Positions 9,250 through 17,366 of a stretch of DNA of 64,000 nt are shown in pieces. Both the position numbers and the translations under genes were made by a program. The notes beneath the pieces were generated by a model. That model ran no database searches. It saw only the letters and a program-made list of their open reading frames with translations, and was not told the DNA's origin. The number at the start of each line of letters is the position of its first letter. Within the stretch, counting starts at the first letter, position 1. The stretch lies in the NCBI RefSeq assembly GCF_001619875.1, contig NZ_LRFC01000001.1, positions 620,001 through 684,000 on the forward strand, written 5' to 3'. This DNA comes from Fictibacillus phosphorivorans (GTDB lineage: Bacteria; Bacillota; Bacilli; Bacillales; Fictibacillaceae).

Positions 9250-10686
9250 TTATTTTTTCCAAAGTATCGAAAAAGTGGTTCCTTGTGCTGAACTTTTCTT
9301 TAATATAAGCTCTGCACTTATTGCTTTTGAAAGCATTTTGCTAAACGGCAGACCAAGTCCTAACCCGCGAACTTTTAACTTTTTCTGTTCGCCACGGAAA
9401 AAACGTTCAAAAATATAACGCTGTTCCTTTTCGGGGATGCCTTGACCGGTATCGATTACTTGAATTTCATTATTGCTTAAAGTTACTGTGATTGTTCCAT
9501 CAAAACTTAATGCCTGATAAGCATTATTCAAAAGATTAATCAGAATTTGCTGTAAGCGAAGCGGATCTGTTTCTCTATAAATCGTAACATCAGGAACAGC
9601 CACTTTGCAGTTCACTTTATCATTCAAGGTAATTTCCCACTGATAAACCACATCCTGAACAAGTTCATTCATATTGCATGTTTCATTTCGAATGGTGAAT
9701 GCTCCAGCAGATAGAGCGTTGTAATCTAATAAATCTTCTATCATTCTTTGTAGACGATGAATTTCTTTCATGGTAATGTCCAAAAATTCATCACGTTCTT
9801 CTCCAGAAACGATTCCATCTTTTACGGCTTGTACAAGGCCGCTAATTGAAGTAACCGGTGTTTTCAAATCATGTGTAACACCTGCCAGGAGTTCAGCCCG
9901 CAGTTTTTCTAAAAGTTTCAGCTTTGTGCTCATCTGTTCAAATGAAATTAATAACTCATGGATCTCTTTTTCTTTTGCAACAGTATTTAAGTCAATTTCA
10001 TAGTTTCCGTCTTTAATCTGTGAAGCAGCATTTGCAACATCTTGAATAGGTCTAAGAATTTGTTTCAACAAAAGATAGATGATTAGCCACCCGAGAAGGC
10101 CAAGACTTAACAATAAAAAAATGGGTAGCCGATACTCTTGATTTACATCAGTCAGGTTTGAAGATGTTTGCATGACAATAACCCAACCCGCTTGTTCTTC
10201 AGCATACATTACTGGTTTTTTAACAGCGTAGACAGAAGTTCTCTCTATTTTAAACTTCTCGACGGTTTTCTTACTTTCCAAAATTTCATCTGGCATAAAA
10301 TACAGGCTAAAAATAGGCTGTTCGTTGGGCTGAGGTCCTCTTTGAAGCGATCTGGGATTCAGAATGGTACCATCTAAGTCAGTTATATACAGTTCTGGTG
10401 GTTTATTCATTTGTAAAATTTGAGCGCGGTCATCAAGTTTGCGATTAAAACGCCCTAAATCATTCTTTCTGTCCCCAGATTCAATGCGGTCTGCTGTATC
10501 AGCTGCAATGTATTCCATAAGGGTTAAGCGGTTTTCAAGTGCAGTATGTCGAATCCACCATAATGAGCATATTCCAAGTATAAGAAGACCGACAAAAAGG
10601 GTGAGCACATATCGGGTAGTCCAATATTTTAATAATGTTGTTCGAGTCTTTTTATTCGTAAACACAGAACTGATACCCCAATCCAC
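9250..10686 (-). CDS. Sensor histidine kinase
   Basis: 478 residues from a GTG at 10686; a second GTG at 10665 is equally possible because neither has a strong RBS. Membrane segments at about 26-46 and 187-207 bracket an extracellular sensor region. A HAMP linker follows, then HisKA with the phospho-acceptor His272 (GVTHDLKTPV), an N box (NLLNNAYQ, about 385), G1 (DTGQGIP, about 412) and G2 (GLGLGLP, about 441). It overlaps the end of the response regulator gene, so the pair is coupled. The neighbouring repeat-protein gene has an OmpR-like direct repeat in its promoter and is the likely target. The signal is unknown. Confidence 0.92.
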   Translation of the reverse strand: MDWGISSVFTNKKTRTTLLKYWTTRYVLTLFVGLLILGICSLWWIRHTALENRLTLMEYIAADTADRIESGDRKNDLGRFNRKLDDRAQILQMNKPPELYITDLDGTILNPRSLQRGPQPNEQPIFSLYFMPDEILESKKTVEKFKIERTSVYAVKKPVMYAEEQAGWVIVMQTSSNLTDVNQEYRLPIFLLLSLGLLGWLIIYLLLKQILRPIQDVANAASQIKDGNYEIDLNTVAKEKEIHELLISFEQMSTKLKLLEKLRAELLAGVTHDLKTPVTSISGLVQAVKDGIVSGEERDEFLDITMKEIHRLQRMIEDLLDYNALSAGAFTIRNETCNMNELVQDVVYQWEITLNDKVNCKVAVPDVTIYRETDPLRLQQILINLLNNAYQALSFDGTITVTLSNNEIQVIDTGQGIPEKEQRYIFERFFRGEQKKLKVRGLGLGLPFSKMLSKAISAELILKKSSAQGTTFSILWKK

Positions 10687-11335
10687 GAAGTGTACGGATT
10701 TCTCCTTGTGTGTCTGGCCAGGTTATAAGGGCTTGGCGAATCCGTTTAATGGCGAGATCGACCGCTCGCTCACTGCCTTCATAATCTAATCCCCATATCT
10801 GTTCGATCAAGTTGTCTCTTGTAAACGTCCGGTTTGGCCGGGCAGCGAGAAAGAGTAACAAGGTGGTATCTTTAGGTGTAAGAACGATTGGTTCACCATT
10901 TATTTTTACAACGTGAGAATCAAAGTTCATGCTCAGATTGCCATATTGTTTTATATTTTCAGATTCTAAAACATTTGAAGATCTTCGAAGGACTGCATTT
11001 ACTCTCGCTATGACTTCTTCACCAATAAAAGGCTTTGTTATATAATCATCAGCACCTTGATTCAATCCTTTTAGCCGGTAATCAATATCTCCAAGCGCAG
11101 TAAGCATGATAACAGGACATGAGCTGTTTTGACGGATGTCATGAAGAATGGACCAGCCATCTTGATTGGGAAGCATCACATCAAGAAGTACTAGATTAGG
11201 AGAAACCTCTTTAAATGCTTGAAGTGCTGTTTTACCGTCAAATGCTTGGATGACATCGTAGCCTTCGTGTTTTAAGTAAACCGTTAATACTCTTGATATG
11301 GTTACTTCGTCTTCAACTAACAAAATGGTTTTCAT
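10652..11335 (-). CDS. Two-component response regulator, OmpR/PhoP family
   Basis: 227 residues. The receiver domain has acidic residues at 8-10 (VEDE), phospho-acceptor Asp52 (LLDVMLP) and a conserved Lys (ITKPF). The C-terminal winged helix ends RGLGYQF. I use ATG 11335 behind AGGAGGGTCAGCC rather than the longer frame. It overlaps the kinase gene by about 35 bases. OmpR-type regulators bind direct repeats about 11 bp apart, and exactly such a repeat lies upstream of the next gene at 12532-12550. Confidence 0.94.
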   Translation of the reverse strand: MKTILLVEDEVTISRVLTVYLKHEGYDVIQAFDGKTALQAFKEVSPNLVLLDVMLPNQDGWSILHDIRQNSSCPVIMLTALGDIDYRLKGLNQGADDYITKPFIGEEVIARVNAVLRRSSNVLESENIKQYGNLSMNFDSHVVKINGEPIVLTPKDTTLLLFLAARPNRTFTRDNLIEQIWGLDYEGSERAVDLAIKRIRQALITWPDTQGEIRTLRGLGYQFCVYE

Positions 11336-11404
11336 GGCTGACCCTCCTGTTATCATTACTATACTTTAAAAATCCCCAGTTTTATAGACTGGGGACGGTT
11401 GGAT

Positions 11405-12451
11405 TTAGATGTCGTTTCCAAACTCAATTTGTTCGTCAGATTGTGGATGGATCTCATTGATTGATGGTGCTTCATTTTCAAAGCGAGGTCTGTCATCATG
11501 AGGTTTGCCAGCCCTGTGATGTCCTCCTGGGCCAAAACCTCTTTTACCCATTAGTGGAAAAAAGTTATCCTCTTTCAAAGCTTCAAGTTTATCTGCATCT
11601 TTCTTCTCAATCTCTTCTATTAATTCTGGTGTTGATTGACCTTTTGTTGAAATGCCAAGTTCTTTTGCTAGATTCTGAATCTTTTTCTCTCTAACTTCGA
11701 ACGCAATTTCAGGAATCGCTTTTCCATCGATTGTAATGTTGAGCTTTTTCGCTTCTGCTTTCACTTTGGCAGATGTAACTTCATGAGCGAGTTCACGAAT
11801 ATCTTTTCCGTCTACTGAAATCCCTAATGTCTTTGCATCCTTTTTTAAGGATGCGGCCATCACTTCTTGCTGAAGAGTTTGCAGATTTTTGCCTTCTGTT
11901 GGTATGCCTAGTTCTTTTGCTTTCTTATTAAGTGCTGCCGTATGAATATCTTTCCTTATTGTTAGTGCGTCTTTTCCATCAATTGAGACACCTAGTTTTT
12001 TTGCTTCTTTCTTAAGCTGTACAAGGTGAATTTCTTCTTGTAAGGCAGTAACATCTTTATTTTTGGTTGAGATTCCAAGTTCTTTGGCTTTTTCTTGCAG
12101 TTTAGCTAACTGTACCTCTTCAGCTAGTGTTTGGATATCCTTGCCAGAAGTCTTAACAACTAACTTCTTCGCTTCTTTTATTAATTGTGCTTCGCGAATT
12201 TCCTTCATTAGAGTTTCTGCATCTTTACCACTCGTACTAATACCAAGCTCTTTTGCTTTTTCTAAAAGATCTTCAGAGTTTCCTTTAAAGAATCCTCCAA
12301 AATGCCCGAAGCCTTTTACTTTCAAATTCCATTTTTCTGTAACAGCTGCTTTTGAGCTCGAATTGTTATTATCTGCTGCAAGTGATGTTGTAGCATAGCC
12401 GCCTATTAACAATGCACCTGCAAGGGTAAAGCCGATTACTGGTTTTTTCAT
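11405..12451 (-). CDS. Secreted protein of eight 28-residue helical repeats
   Basis: 348 residues. A signal peptide (MKKPVIG, hydrophobic core, SLAAD) precedes eight tandem repeats of about 28 residues from about residue 62 to 290. Each follows the pattern AKxLGIS..GKD..TL..E(I/V). The tail is rich in Gly, His and Asp (GPGGHHRAGKPHDD). The pattern helix-LGI-(T/S)xGK-helix resembles SAP/HeH-like folds, but I cannot assign a family. ATG 12451 follows TTAGGAGGAAAAC. It lies upstream of and codirectional with the two-component genes, 69 bases away, and its promoter carries an 11-bp direct repeat. A cell-surface or sensing role is inference. Confidence 0.8.
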   Translation of the reverse strand: MKKPVIGFTLAGALLIGGYATTSLAADNNNSSSKAAVTEKWNLKVKGFGHFGGFFKGNSEDLLEKAKELGISTSGKDAETLMKEIREAQLIKEAKKLVVKTSGKDIQTLAEEVQLAKLQEKAKELGISTKNKDVTALQEEIHLVQLKKEAKKLGVSIDGKDALTIRKDIHTAALNKKAKELGIPTEGKNLQTLQQEVMAASLKKDAKTLGISVDGKDIRELAHEVTSAKVKAEAKKLNITIDGKAIPEIAFEVREKKIQNLAKELGISTKGQSTPELIEEIEKKDADKLEALKEDNFFPLMGKRGFGPGGHHRAGKPHDDRPRFENEAPSINEIHPQSDEQIEFGNDI

Positions 12452-12493
12452 AAAATGTTTTCCTCCTAATTGAATCGTTTTGATTAAGATTGT

Positions 12494-12507
12494 AAGGTTC
12501 GAACCTT
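12494..12507. promoter_or_regulatory. 14-bp perfect palindrome in the repeat-protein promoter
   Basis: AAGGTTCGAACCTT is fully self-complementary. On the minus strand it is followed directly by TACAAT, a good -10 hexamer, so it would sit in the -35/-10 spacer. It is a possible operator independent of the direct repeats further upstream. Confidence 0.4.
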
Positions 12508-12531
12508 GTACAATTAATGTAACCATTGAAA

Positions 12532-12550
12532 ATGTCAGGAACATGTCAGG
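12532..12550 (-). promoter_or_regulatory. 11-bp-spaced direct repeat, likely response-regulator binding site
   Basis: On the + strand ATGTCAGG occurs at 12532-12539 and 12543-12550, exactly 11 bp apart (CCTGACAT twice on the minus strand). It lies just upstream of the putative minus-strand -35 region. A further TGTCAGG occurs at 12656-12662. The spacing is typical of OmpR/PhoP-family regulators, and such a regulator is encoded next door. Confidence 0.6.
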
Positions 12551-12774
12551 GAGAGACATAATGGTAAAAAGAAAAAAATTTTCTGGAGCAGAATTTAAAC
12601 CAATTAGGATAAATAAAACAAGCCATCTCATATGATCATCATAAAAAAGGAATGTGTCAGGAAGAAGTCAAAGGGGAAAGATAGGACAAATACCTTGCCG
12701 TTTTTTATGTGAAAGGCATACACTATACTTTAAATTCATAGTGTTCTGATTTGTTAGGAAGGGATTGTCGTATT

Positions 12775-13932
12775 ATGAATTATTTATATGACACATATAT
12801 AAAAACGAAGACACAGCGGGATTGGTTTGAGAGGATTGATGCACTCGCTGATAAGTTTGCTGAACGAGCAGACACATACGACCAAGAAGGCCGTTTTCCA
12901 TTTGAAAATGTTGATGAACTAAAAAACGCTGGATACCTCTCATTGACCATTCCAAAAGAGTATGGGGGAGAGGGCTTAAGTTTGTATGAGTTTGTACTCC
13001 TACAAGAAAGAATTGCTGCAGGAGATGCTGCTACAGCTTTATGTCTTGGCTGGCATCTTGGCTGTTTTTTGGAACTTGCTGAAGAACGAACGTGGGATGA
13101 TGATATGTTGAGGTCGCTTTGTGAAAAAGTCGTTAACGAACACGCCTTAGTGAACCGTGCTGCCACAGAACCGACTACAGGTAGTCCAACTCGTGGTGGA
13201 ATGCCTCAAACGAAAGCGGTGAAGGAAGGAGATCAATGGATCATTAACGGTACAAAAACATTTACTTCCATGGCACCTGCACTCGACTATGCCATTGTTT
13301 CAGCTCAAGTCGGGAATTCAGGCAAAAAAGGAAACTACTTAATCCCTATGAATGCAGAAGGTGTTTCAATAGAAGAAACGTGGGATACCGTTGCGATGAG
13401 GGGAACGCGAAGTGATGATTTGGTGCTGAAGGATGTTAAGGTTGCCGAAAGCGCGCTAGTAGAAGAAGACCGTGGAAAAAGTGAACTGCCAAAAGCATGG
13501 CTGCTTCATATTCCTGCCTGTTACATCGGTGTAGCGGTCGCTGCACGTAACGAAGCCGTTCACTTTGCAAAAACATACAAGCCTAACAGTTTGCCAGGAC
13601 CGATCGGTGACGTCCCGGAAGTACAGCGCAAGATTGGGGAAATGGAGTTAGAGCTGTTCAAAGCAAGAGAGTTGCTGTATTCTGTCGCAGCAAAATGGGT
13701 GAACGAACCCCAGTCGAGAATGGAAATGGGTCCATCATTAATGGCTGTCAAACATGTAGCAACAAACGCAGCGGCAAAAGTGGTTGATCTAGCTATGCGG
13801 ATAGTTGGGGCAAGAAGCTTAAGCCTATCGAGTCCGTTGCAGCGTCATTATCGTGATGTACGTGCAGGGCTCCATAATCCACCGATGGATGACATCGTCA
13901 TTAATACGCTCGCAAAAAGAGCTTTGGAATAG
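12775..13932 (+). CDS. Acyl-CoA dehydrogenase family protein (YdbM-like)
   Basis: 385 residues, the normal family length. The N-terminal helical domain has IPKEYGGEGLSLYEFVLLQERIA split over its usual position, the middle domain has NGTKTFTSMAP and TWDTVAMRGTRSDDLVLKDV, and the C-terminal domain has the RDVRAG flavin/substrate region. FAD-dependent alpha,beta-dehydrogenation of an acyl thioester is expected; the substrate is unknown. ATG 12775 follows AGGAAGGG; a TTG at 12751 is in frame but less likely. It is a single gene closed by a terminator. Confidence 0.88.
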   Translation: MNYLYDTYIKTKTQRDWFERIDALADKFAERADTYDQEGRFPFENVDELKNAGYLSLTIPKEYGGEGLSLYEFVLLQERIAAGDAATALCLGWHLGCFLELAEERTWDDDMLRSLCEKVVNEHALVNRAATEPTTGSPTRGGMPQTKAVKEGDQWIINGTKTFTSMAPALDYAIVSAQVGNSGKKGNYLIPMNAEGVSIEETWDTVAMRGTRSDDLVLKDVKVAESALVEEDRGKSELPKAWLLHIPACYIGVAVAARNEAVHFAKTYKPNSLPGPIGDVPEVQRKIGEMELELFKARELLYSVAAKWVNEPQSRMEMGPSLMAVKHVATNAAAKVVDLAMRIVGARSLSLSSPLQRHYRDVRAGLHNPPMDDIVINTLAKRALE

Positions 13933-13940
13933 TAAAACTG

Positions 13941-13975
13941 AGGACACCAAACGTTAAGTATGGTGTCCTATTTTT
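13941..13975 (+). terminator. Terminator after the acyl-CoA dehydrogenase gene
   Basis: Perfect 9-bp stem AGGACACCA / TGGTGTCCT with an 11-base loop, followed by ATTTTT. Confidence 0.9.
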
Positions 13976-13979
13976 AATT

Positions 13980-14105
13980 GGACAGATGAATAAGAAGAAT
14001 GGACAGATTATCATTGCAAATGGACAGATTCAGGAGGAGATTGGACAAATTAAGTTTGCAAACGGACAGATTATGTTCATAAACGGACAGATTATCGTGA
14101 TTCAT
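13980..14105. repeat. Phased repeat array A: 6 copies, exact 21-bp period
   Basis: The core GGACAGATT starts at 13980, 14001, 14022, 14043, 14064 and 14085, every 21 bp. Copy 4 reads GGACAAAT; copy 1 ends GATG. The 12-13 bases between cores are not conserved. It fills the gap between a terminator and the convergent VOC gene, and the last copy covers that gene's stop codon. Confidence 0.9.
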
Positions 14106-14469
14106 CCCGTTCAACAAAACAAAGGCGGTTTCCGAATGGATCCCCAACTCTTACTTCCTTAAACCCATGTGCCTCTTCCAGTCCAGGTCTTGCAAATTTA
14201 TACTTTTTTTCTGATAAGAAATGAAGGTAAGCCTCTATACCTTCTATATGTATTCTCAATTTAACTCCAGGTATTGAATCCCCATGATGTTCTGAGAGGT
14301 GCAAACAGCATTCACCTAGGGAAACCTGCATATATAAGGGATAATCCTCTTCATATCGATGTTCCCAATCTAATGAGAATCCTAAAAAGTGAAGATAAAA
14401 CTCCTTTGCCTTTTCTACATCAAATATGCGAAGGACGGGGACCGTGTTTTTAAGATGATAGTTCTTCAT
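14092..14469 (-). CDS. Glyoxalase/bleomycin-resistance superfamily (VOC) protein
   Basis: 125 residues with the paired beta-alpha-beta-beta-beta modules of the VOC fold: VPVLRIFDVEKAKEFYLHFLG near the N-terminus and DPFGNRLCF near the C-terminus. It resembles bleomycin-resistance-like proteins, which may sequester or convert small molecules. I see no direct evidence for a ligand. Its stop codon lies inside repeat array A. It is divergent from another VOC gene at 14605. Confidence 0.82.
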   Translation of the reverse strand: MKNYHLKNTVPVLRIFDVEKAKEFYLHFLGFSLDWEHRYEEDYPLYMQVSLGECCLHLSEHHGDSIPGVKLRIHIEGIEAYLHFLSEKKYKFARPGLEEAHGFKEVRVGDPFGNRLCFVERDESR

Positions 14470-14604
14470 TAGTTCTCACTCTCCAGATGTTTATGTTCTA
14501 CTAGTATTTCGATTTTAACCGAGCAGTTCCTTTGATTTTTTGCAGGATTTTTATTCCAATAACCGAATGTATATTTATAAAAAATTTAGAGGAGGTTAAT
14601 TGCT

Positions 14605-15036
14605 TTGAATGAAAAACTAGTTCGTGTTGGTACAACGTATATTCCTGTTCAGCATGTTGATGTATCTGCTAAATGGTACACTGAAAAACTAGGTGCAAAC
14701 CTGAACTATCAAGATGATGATAAAGCGATTCTGGATCTTGCCAATCAAAGTTTTTTTCTTGTTAGATCACAAGAAAACGAGAATTCCAATTTTACGGACT
14801 ATACTGGCCAAAAACGGTTCTCTTTAACGTTCGAAGTGGACGGATTGGGCAATCTTTTAAAGCTGCATCAGCAGTTTAGAGAGCTTGGCATCCAGACAGA
14901 GGATATCGAGGATCGTGGTCACGCAGGAGAGAATTTTGTTTTTTCTGACCCTGACGGTAACCGATTTGATGTGTGGAGTGAGTTAAGTCCAAGTTATAAA
15001 AAAATAATCGAGCAAACTGCCGAGGTAAAAAAATGA
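14605..15036 (+). CDS. VOC family protein
   Basis: 143 residues with the motif YIPVQHVDVSAKWYTEKLG at the N-terminus and FSDPDGNRFDVWSE at the C-terminus, the standard glyoxalase-fold landmarks. It starts at TTG 14605 behind AGAGGAGG. Its TGA overlaps the ATG of the small membrane protein gene (ATGA), so the two are translationally coupled. The substrate is unknown. Confidence 0.85.
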   Translation: MNEKLVRVGTTYIPVQHVDVSAKWYTEKLGANLNYQDDDKAILDLANQSFFLVRSQENENSNFTDYTGQKRFSLTFEVDGLGNLLKLHQQFRELGIQTEDIEDRGHAGENFVFSDPDGNRFDVWSELSPSYKKIIEQTAEVKK

Positions 15037-15320
15037 GATGGGTGATGGGCATCCTCTTTTCACTGTTAGGTGTCCTATTGTTAACACAAGGTCTTCATCT
15101 ACGATCCATCGGTATAGAAGAAGTCGATGGTAATGGTATTGGCGTTTATTTTTTAGGAATGGAGATAAATGAAAAAGTAGCGCGTGCTGATCTTCAGTCC
15201 TATGCAAACGGCTTCTTAGGGACCGGAACCATTTTTTTGCTGCTTGCCGTGTGTTTATTTTTTATATTACTAAAAGAAAAAAGCACATTAAAACCGATTC
15301 ACAAAAAAAATCCTGCTTGA
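15033..15320 (+). CDS. Small membrane protein, unknown function
   Basis: 95 residues with hydrophobic segments at about 3-22 and 60-84 and a basic C-terminal tail. The region between them contains YFLGMEINEKV. It starts by a 4-base ATGA overlap with the VOC gene. No family recognised. Confidence 0.7.
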   Translation: MRWVMGILFSLLGVLLLTQGLHLRSIGIEEVDGNGIGVYFLGMEINEKVARADLQSYANGFLGTGTIFLLLAVCLFFILLKEKSTLKPIHKKNPA

Positions 15321-15419
15321 GCTTTAGTCAGAGAGGGAAATTGTATAGCATAGCGAGATAAAGCCAATGAGAATCTCTCTTTGGTTTTTCGTTATTAATA
15401 ACCGGTGGGAGGTGAGTGT

Positions 15420-15563
15420 ATGAAAAAAGGGCTCGTACTCGTATTCATATGCGGCGGTTATTTATTGCTTGGCCCTTCCTCAATCGCACTTTCACCCACA
15501 ACTTCTGATACCCTGGATAATCTTTCTCACTTTACTCCTGTCAGTCCCAAACTTAGTGAATAA
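15420..15563 (+). CDS. Small secreted or membrane peptide (47 residues)
   Basis: ATG 15420 follows a very good GGGAGGTGAG. The product starts MKKGLVLVFICGGYLLLG, a typical export signal or membrane anchor, and continues with a Ser/Thr/Pro-rich tail ending KLSE. A strong terminator follows at 15568. RBS quality, signal-like start and terminator support a real gene; the function is unknown. It lies about 100 bases after the small membrane protein gene and may share its transcript. Confidence 0.6.
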   Translation: MKKGLVLVFICGGYLLLGPSSIALSPTTSDTLDNLSHFTPVSPKLSE

Positions 15564-15567
15564 ATAT

Positions 15568-15593
15568 AAACCCGCCTCGTACAGGCGGGTTTA
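15568..15593. terminator. Bidirectional terminator
   Basis: AAACCCGCC / GGCGGGTTT with a 7-base loop lies between the 47-residue peptide gene and the convergent TetR gene. A/T runs on both sides allow use by either strand. Confidence 0.85.
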
Positions 15594-15601
15594 TGCATAT
15601 C

Positions 15602-16258
15602 TTATTTTCTACCGCTGAGTCCGTACATAACAAACTCCACGATTTGGTCGATTTCCTTCTCATCATCCCAATCCATATCCGAAAAAAGAAGGAAGCGGGG
15701 AAGGATGTATCCTATGATGCTCGATGCCGTCATTCGCATGATCGTTTGGGGAGGCAAAGAAATGATCTCCCCTTTTTCCTGAAAATGCTCAATAATTCTT
15801 TTGAACTTTTCATAAACATGATCTGCAAATAGCTTTTGAAATGGTTCGCGAAGCTCATCGTGAAAAGCGATCTCCTGTATAAAGATCTTTAAGACGGGAA
15901 ATTGTTTTCGTACAAACTCCAGCCGGTTTTTTGCGACCACTCTTAAAAAGTCTTCATACCTTTCATACTCATTTTCAAATACTTCTTTTGCAAAGGATTT
16001 TATGAAAAAGGGAGCTACAAACTTTGCCACCGTTGGCGTGACAATGGCAAGTAACAGTTCTTTCTTCGTTTTATAATGCCGGAAGATCGTACCTTCAGCT
16101 ACGCCTGCTTTTTTTGCGATCTCACTTGTAGACGAGCCAGAATACCCTTTTTCAGAAAAGGTATCAATGGCAGCTTCTAGGATCTTCCGCTGTTTGTCGC
16201 TCATGGTTGCGTGCTCTGTATCTTTAATTAATTCGGTAATCCATTCAGAATCAGACAT
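15602..16258 (-). CDS. TetR/AcrR family transcriptional regulator
   Basis: 218 residues. The N-terminal HTH covers about residues 22-68 (ILEAAIDTFSEKGY, then GVAEGTIFRHYKTKKELL). ATG 16258 follows AAAGGAGAAACACTC; an internal ATG at 16204 is less likely. It is the last gene of an operon with an ABC exporter, and two TGAGT(A/G)CTCACTCA operators flank that operon's promoter. Repression of the exporter relieved by a transported compound is the usual logic. Confidence 0.92.
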   Translation of the reverse strand: MSDSEWITELIKDTEHATMSDKQRKILEAAIDTFSEKGYSGSSTSEIAKKAGVAEGTIFRHYKTKKELLLAIVTPTVAKFVAPFFIKSFAKEVFENEYERYEDFLRVVAKNRLEFVRKQFPVLKIFIQEIAFHDELREPFQKLFADHVYEKFKRIIEHFQEKGEIISLPPQTIMRMTASSIIGYILPRFLLFSDMDWDDEKEIDQIVEFVMYGLSGRK

Positions 16259-16275
16259 GAGTGTTTCTCCTTTAA

Positions 16276-16289
16276 AAAACGTGCGTTTT
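16276..16289. promoter_or_regulatory. Inverted repeat upstream of the TetR gene
   Basis: AAAACG-TG-CGTTTT, 17 bases upstream of the TetR start. It could be an operator for a local promoter, but its sequence differs from the TGAGTG-type sites at the exporter promoter. Confidence 0.3.
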
Positions 16290-16327
16290 CTCTATTATAG
16301 TCACAATTGAACGGCCAAACAAACCAC

Positions 16328-17366
16328 TTACAGTTTGCGGTGCTTTTTTAATGCCAAGACATTTAACGTCATAAATAGTAATGAGAATCCAGCAAGAATA
16401 AGAACTTCATCATAAATTTGCCCCCAACCGCCACCTCGTATCATCACATCGCGAATTGCTTCGCCGCCATATGTTAATGGCATGATGTAACTTAACGGCT
16501 GAAGCCAATCAGCCATTGTTTCAATGTTGAATAGACCAGAGAAAAACACTTGTGGAACAACAACAATTGGAATGAACTGAATCATCTGCAATTCGTTCTT
16601 CGCAAAAGCCGAAAGCAATGTTCCAAGTGATAGAGCAGTAACCGCAAGCATCAAAGTGATGAGTACCACAAACCAAATAGAGCCAGCCATCATGATATCC
16701 AGAACGAATATCGCGAACGCTACGATGATCGCGGATTGGATTACGGTAAATATCCCAAAGCCTAACACGTAACCCGCTACCATTTCCCATCGCCTTAATG
16801 GGGTTGCTAGTAATCTTTCAAGTGTTCCAGTTGTTCGTTCACGTAAGAATGAAACACCTGCAATTAAGAAAACGAAAAAGAAGATAAAGAATCCAATTAA
16901 AAATGGACCGATGTAATCAAAAGTTTCCATGTCAGCTGAACCGTGCAGATAGTTGATTTCAGGTTTTTATGGATGACTGTTCGCTCGCATGGGTATTCAA
17001 TTTCTTTAATGCTTTTTCAATGGTCAGCATAGAAGCTTTGTTGGCTGTTGGATTACTGCCTTCTAGTGTGATCGTGGCTGATTGTGACTGAACTTCAATC
17101 ATCGCATCCAATTTTTCATCTTTAAGGTCATCAATAGCTGTTTTACTAGTATTGTATCCAGTGAATGCCTTGTCTGCTGTTTCAAATTTATTGATAATCA
17201 TCGTCTGATCACTGACGACTGCTATCTTTGGCTCATAATCGTTGTTTGAAAAAACGAGGTTCACAAGTGTAAGAATAAGCAGTGGAGCAATAAACATCAT
17301 AGCTAGAGTCCGCTTGTCTCGAATGAATTGCCTGATGATTCGTTTTACTAGAGCTCTAATTCTCAT
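16328..17366 (-). pseudogene. ABC-2 type exporter permease, interrupted by a one-base frameshift
   Basis: Two adjacent frames encode one ABC-2 permease. The first (17366 to 16959) has an N-terminal membrane anchor and an extracytoplasmic domain and ends IKT-stop. The second (16328-16930) has five or six membrane helices, including the GTLERLLATPLRRWE loop. At 16964-16968 the coding strand has a run of five A; with four, the frame continues as IKPEINYLHGSAD into the second part, giving about 345 residues, normal for the family. The start ATG 17366 overlaps the ATPase gene. Either a recent mutation, phase variation at the run, or a sequencing error. Confidence 0.85.

Noticed and set aside
13980-14105. 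CRISPR array.
   Set aside because: Cores are only 8-12 bp with 9-13 bp between them, far below CRISPR repeat and spacer lengths, and no cas genes are present.
13986-14162. Frame through array A that would encode heptads starting GQ.
   Set aside because: A 21-bp unit is a multiple of three, so one frame stays open by construction. There is no RBS and it runs antisense into the VOC gene.
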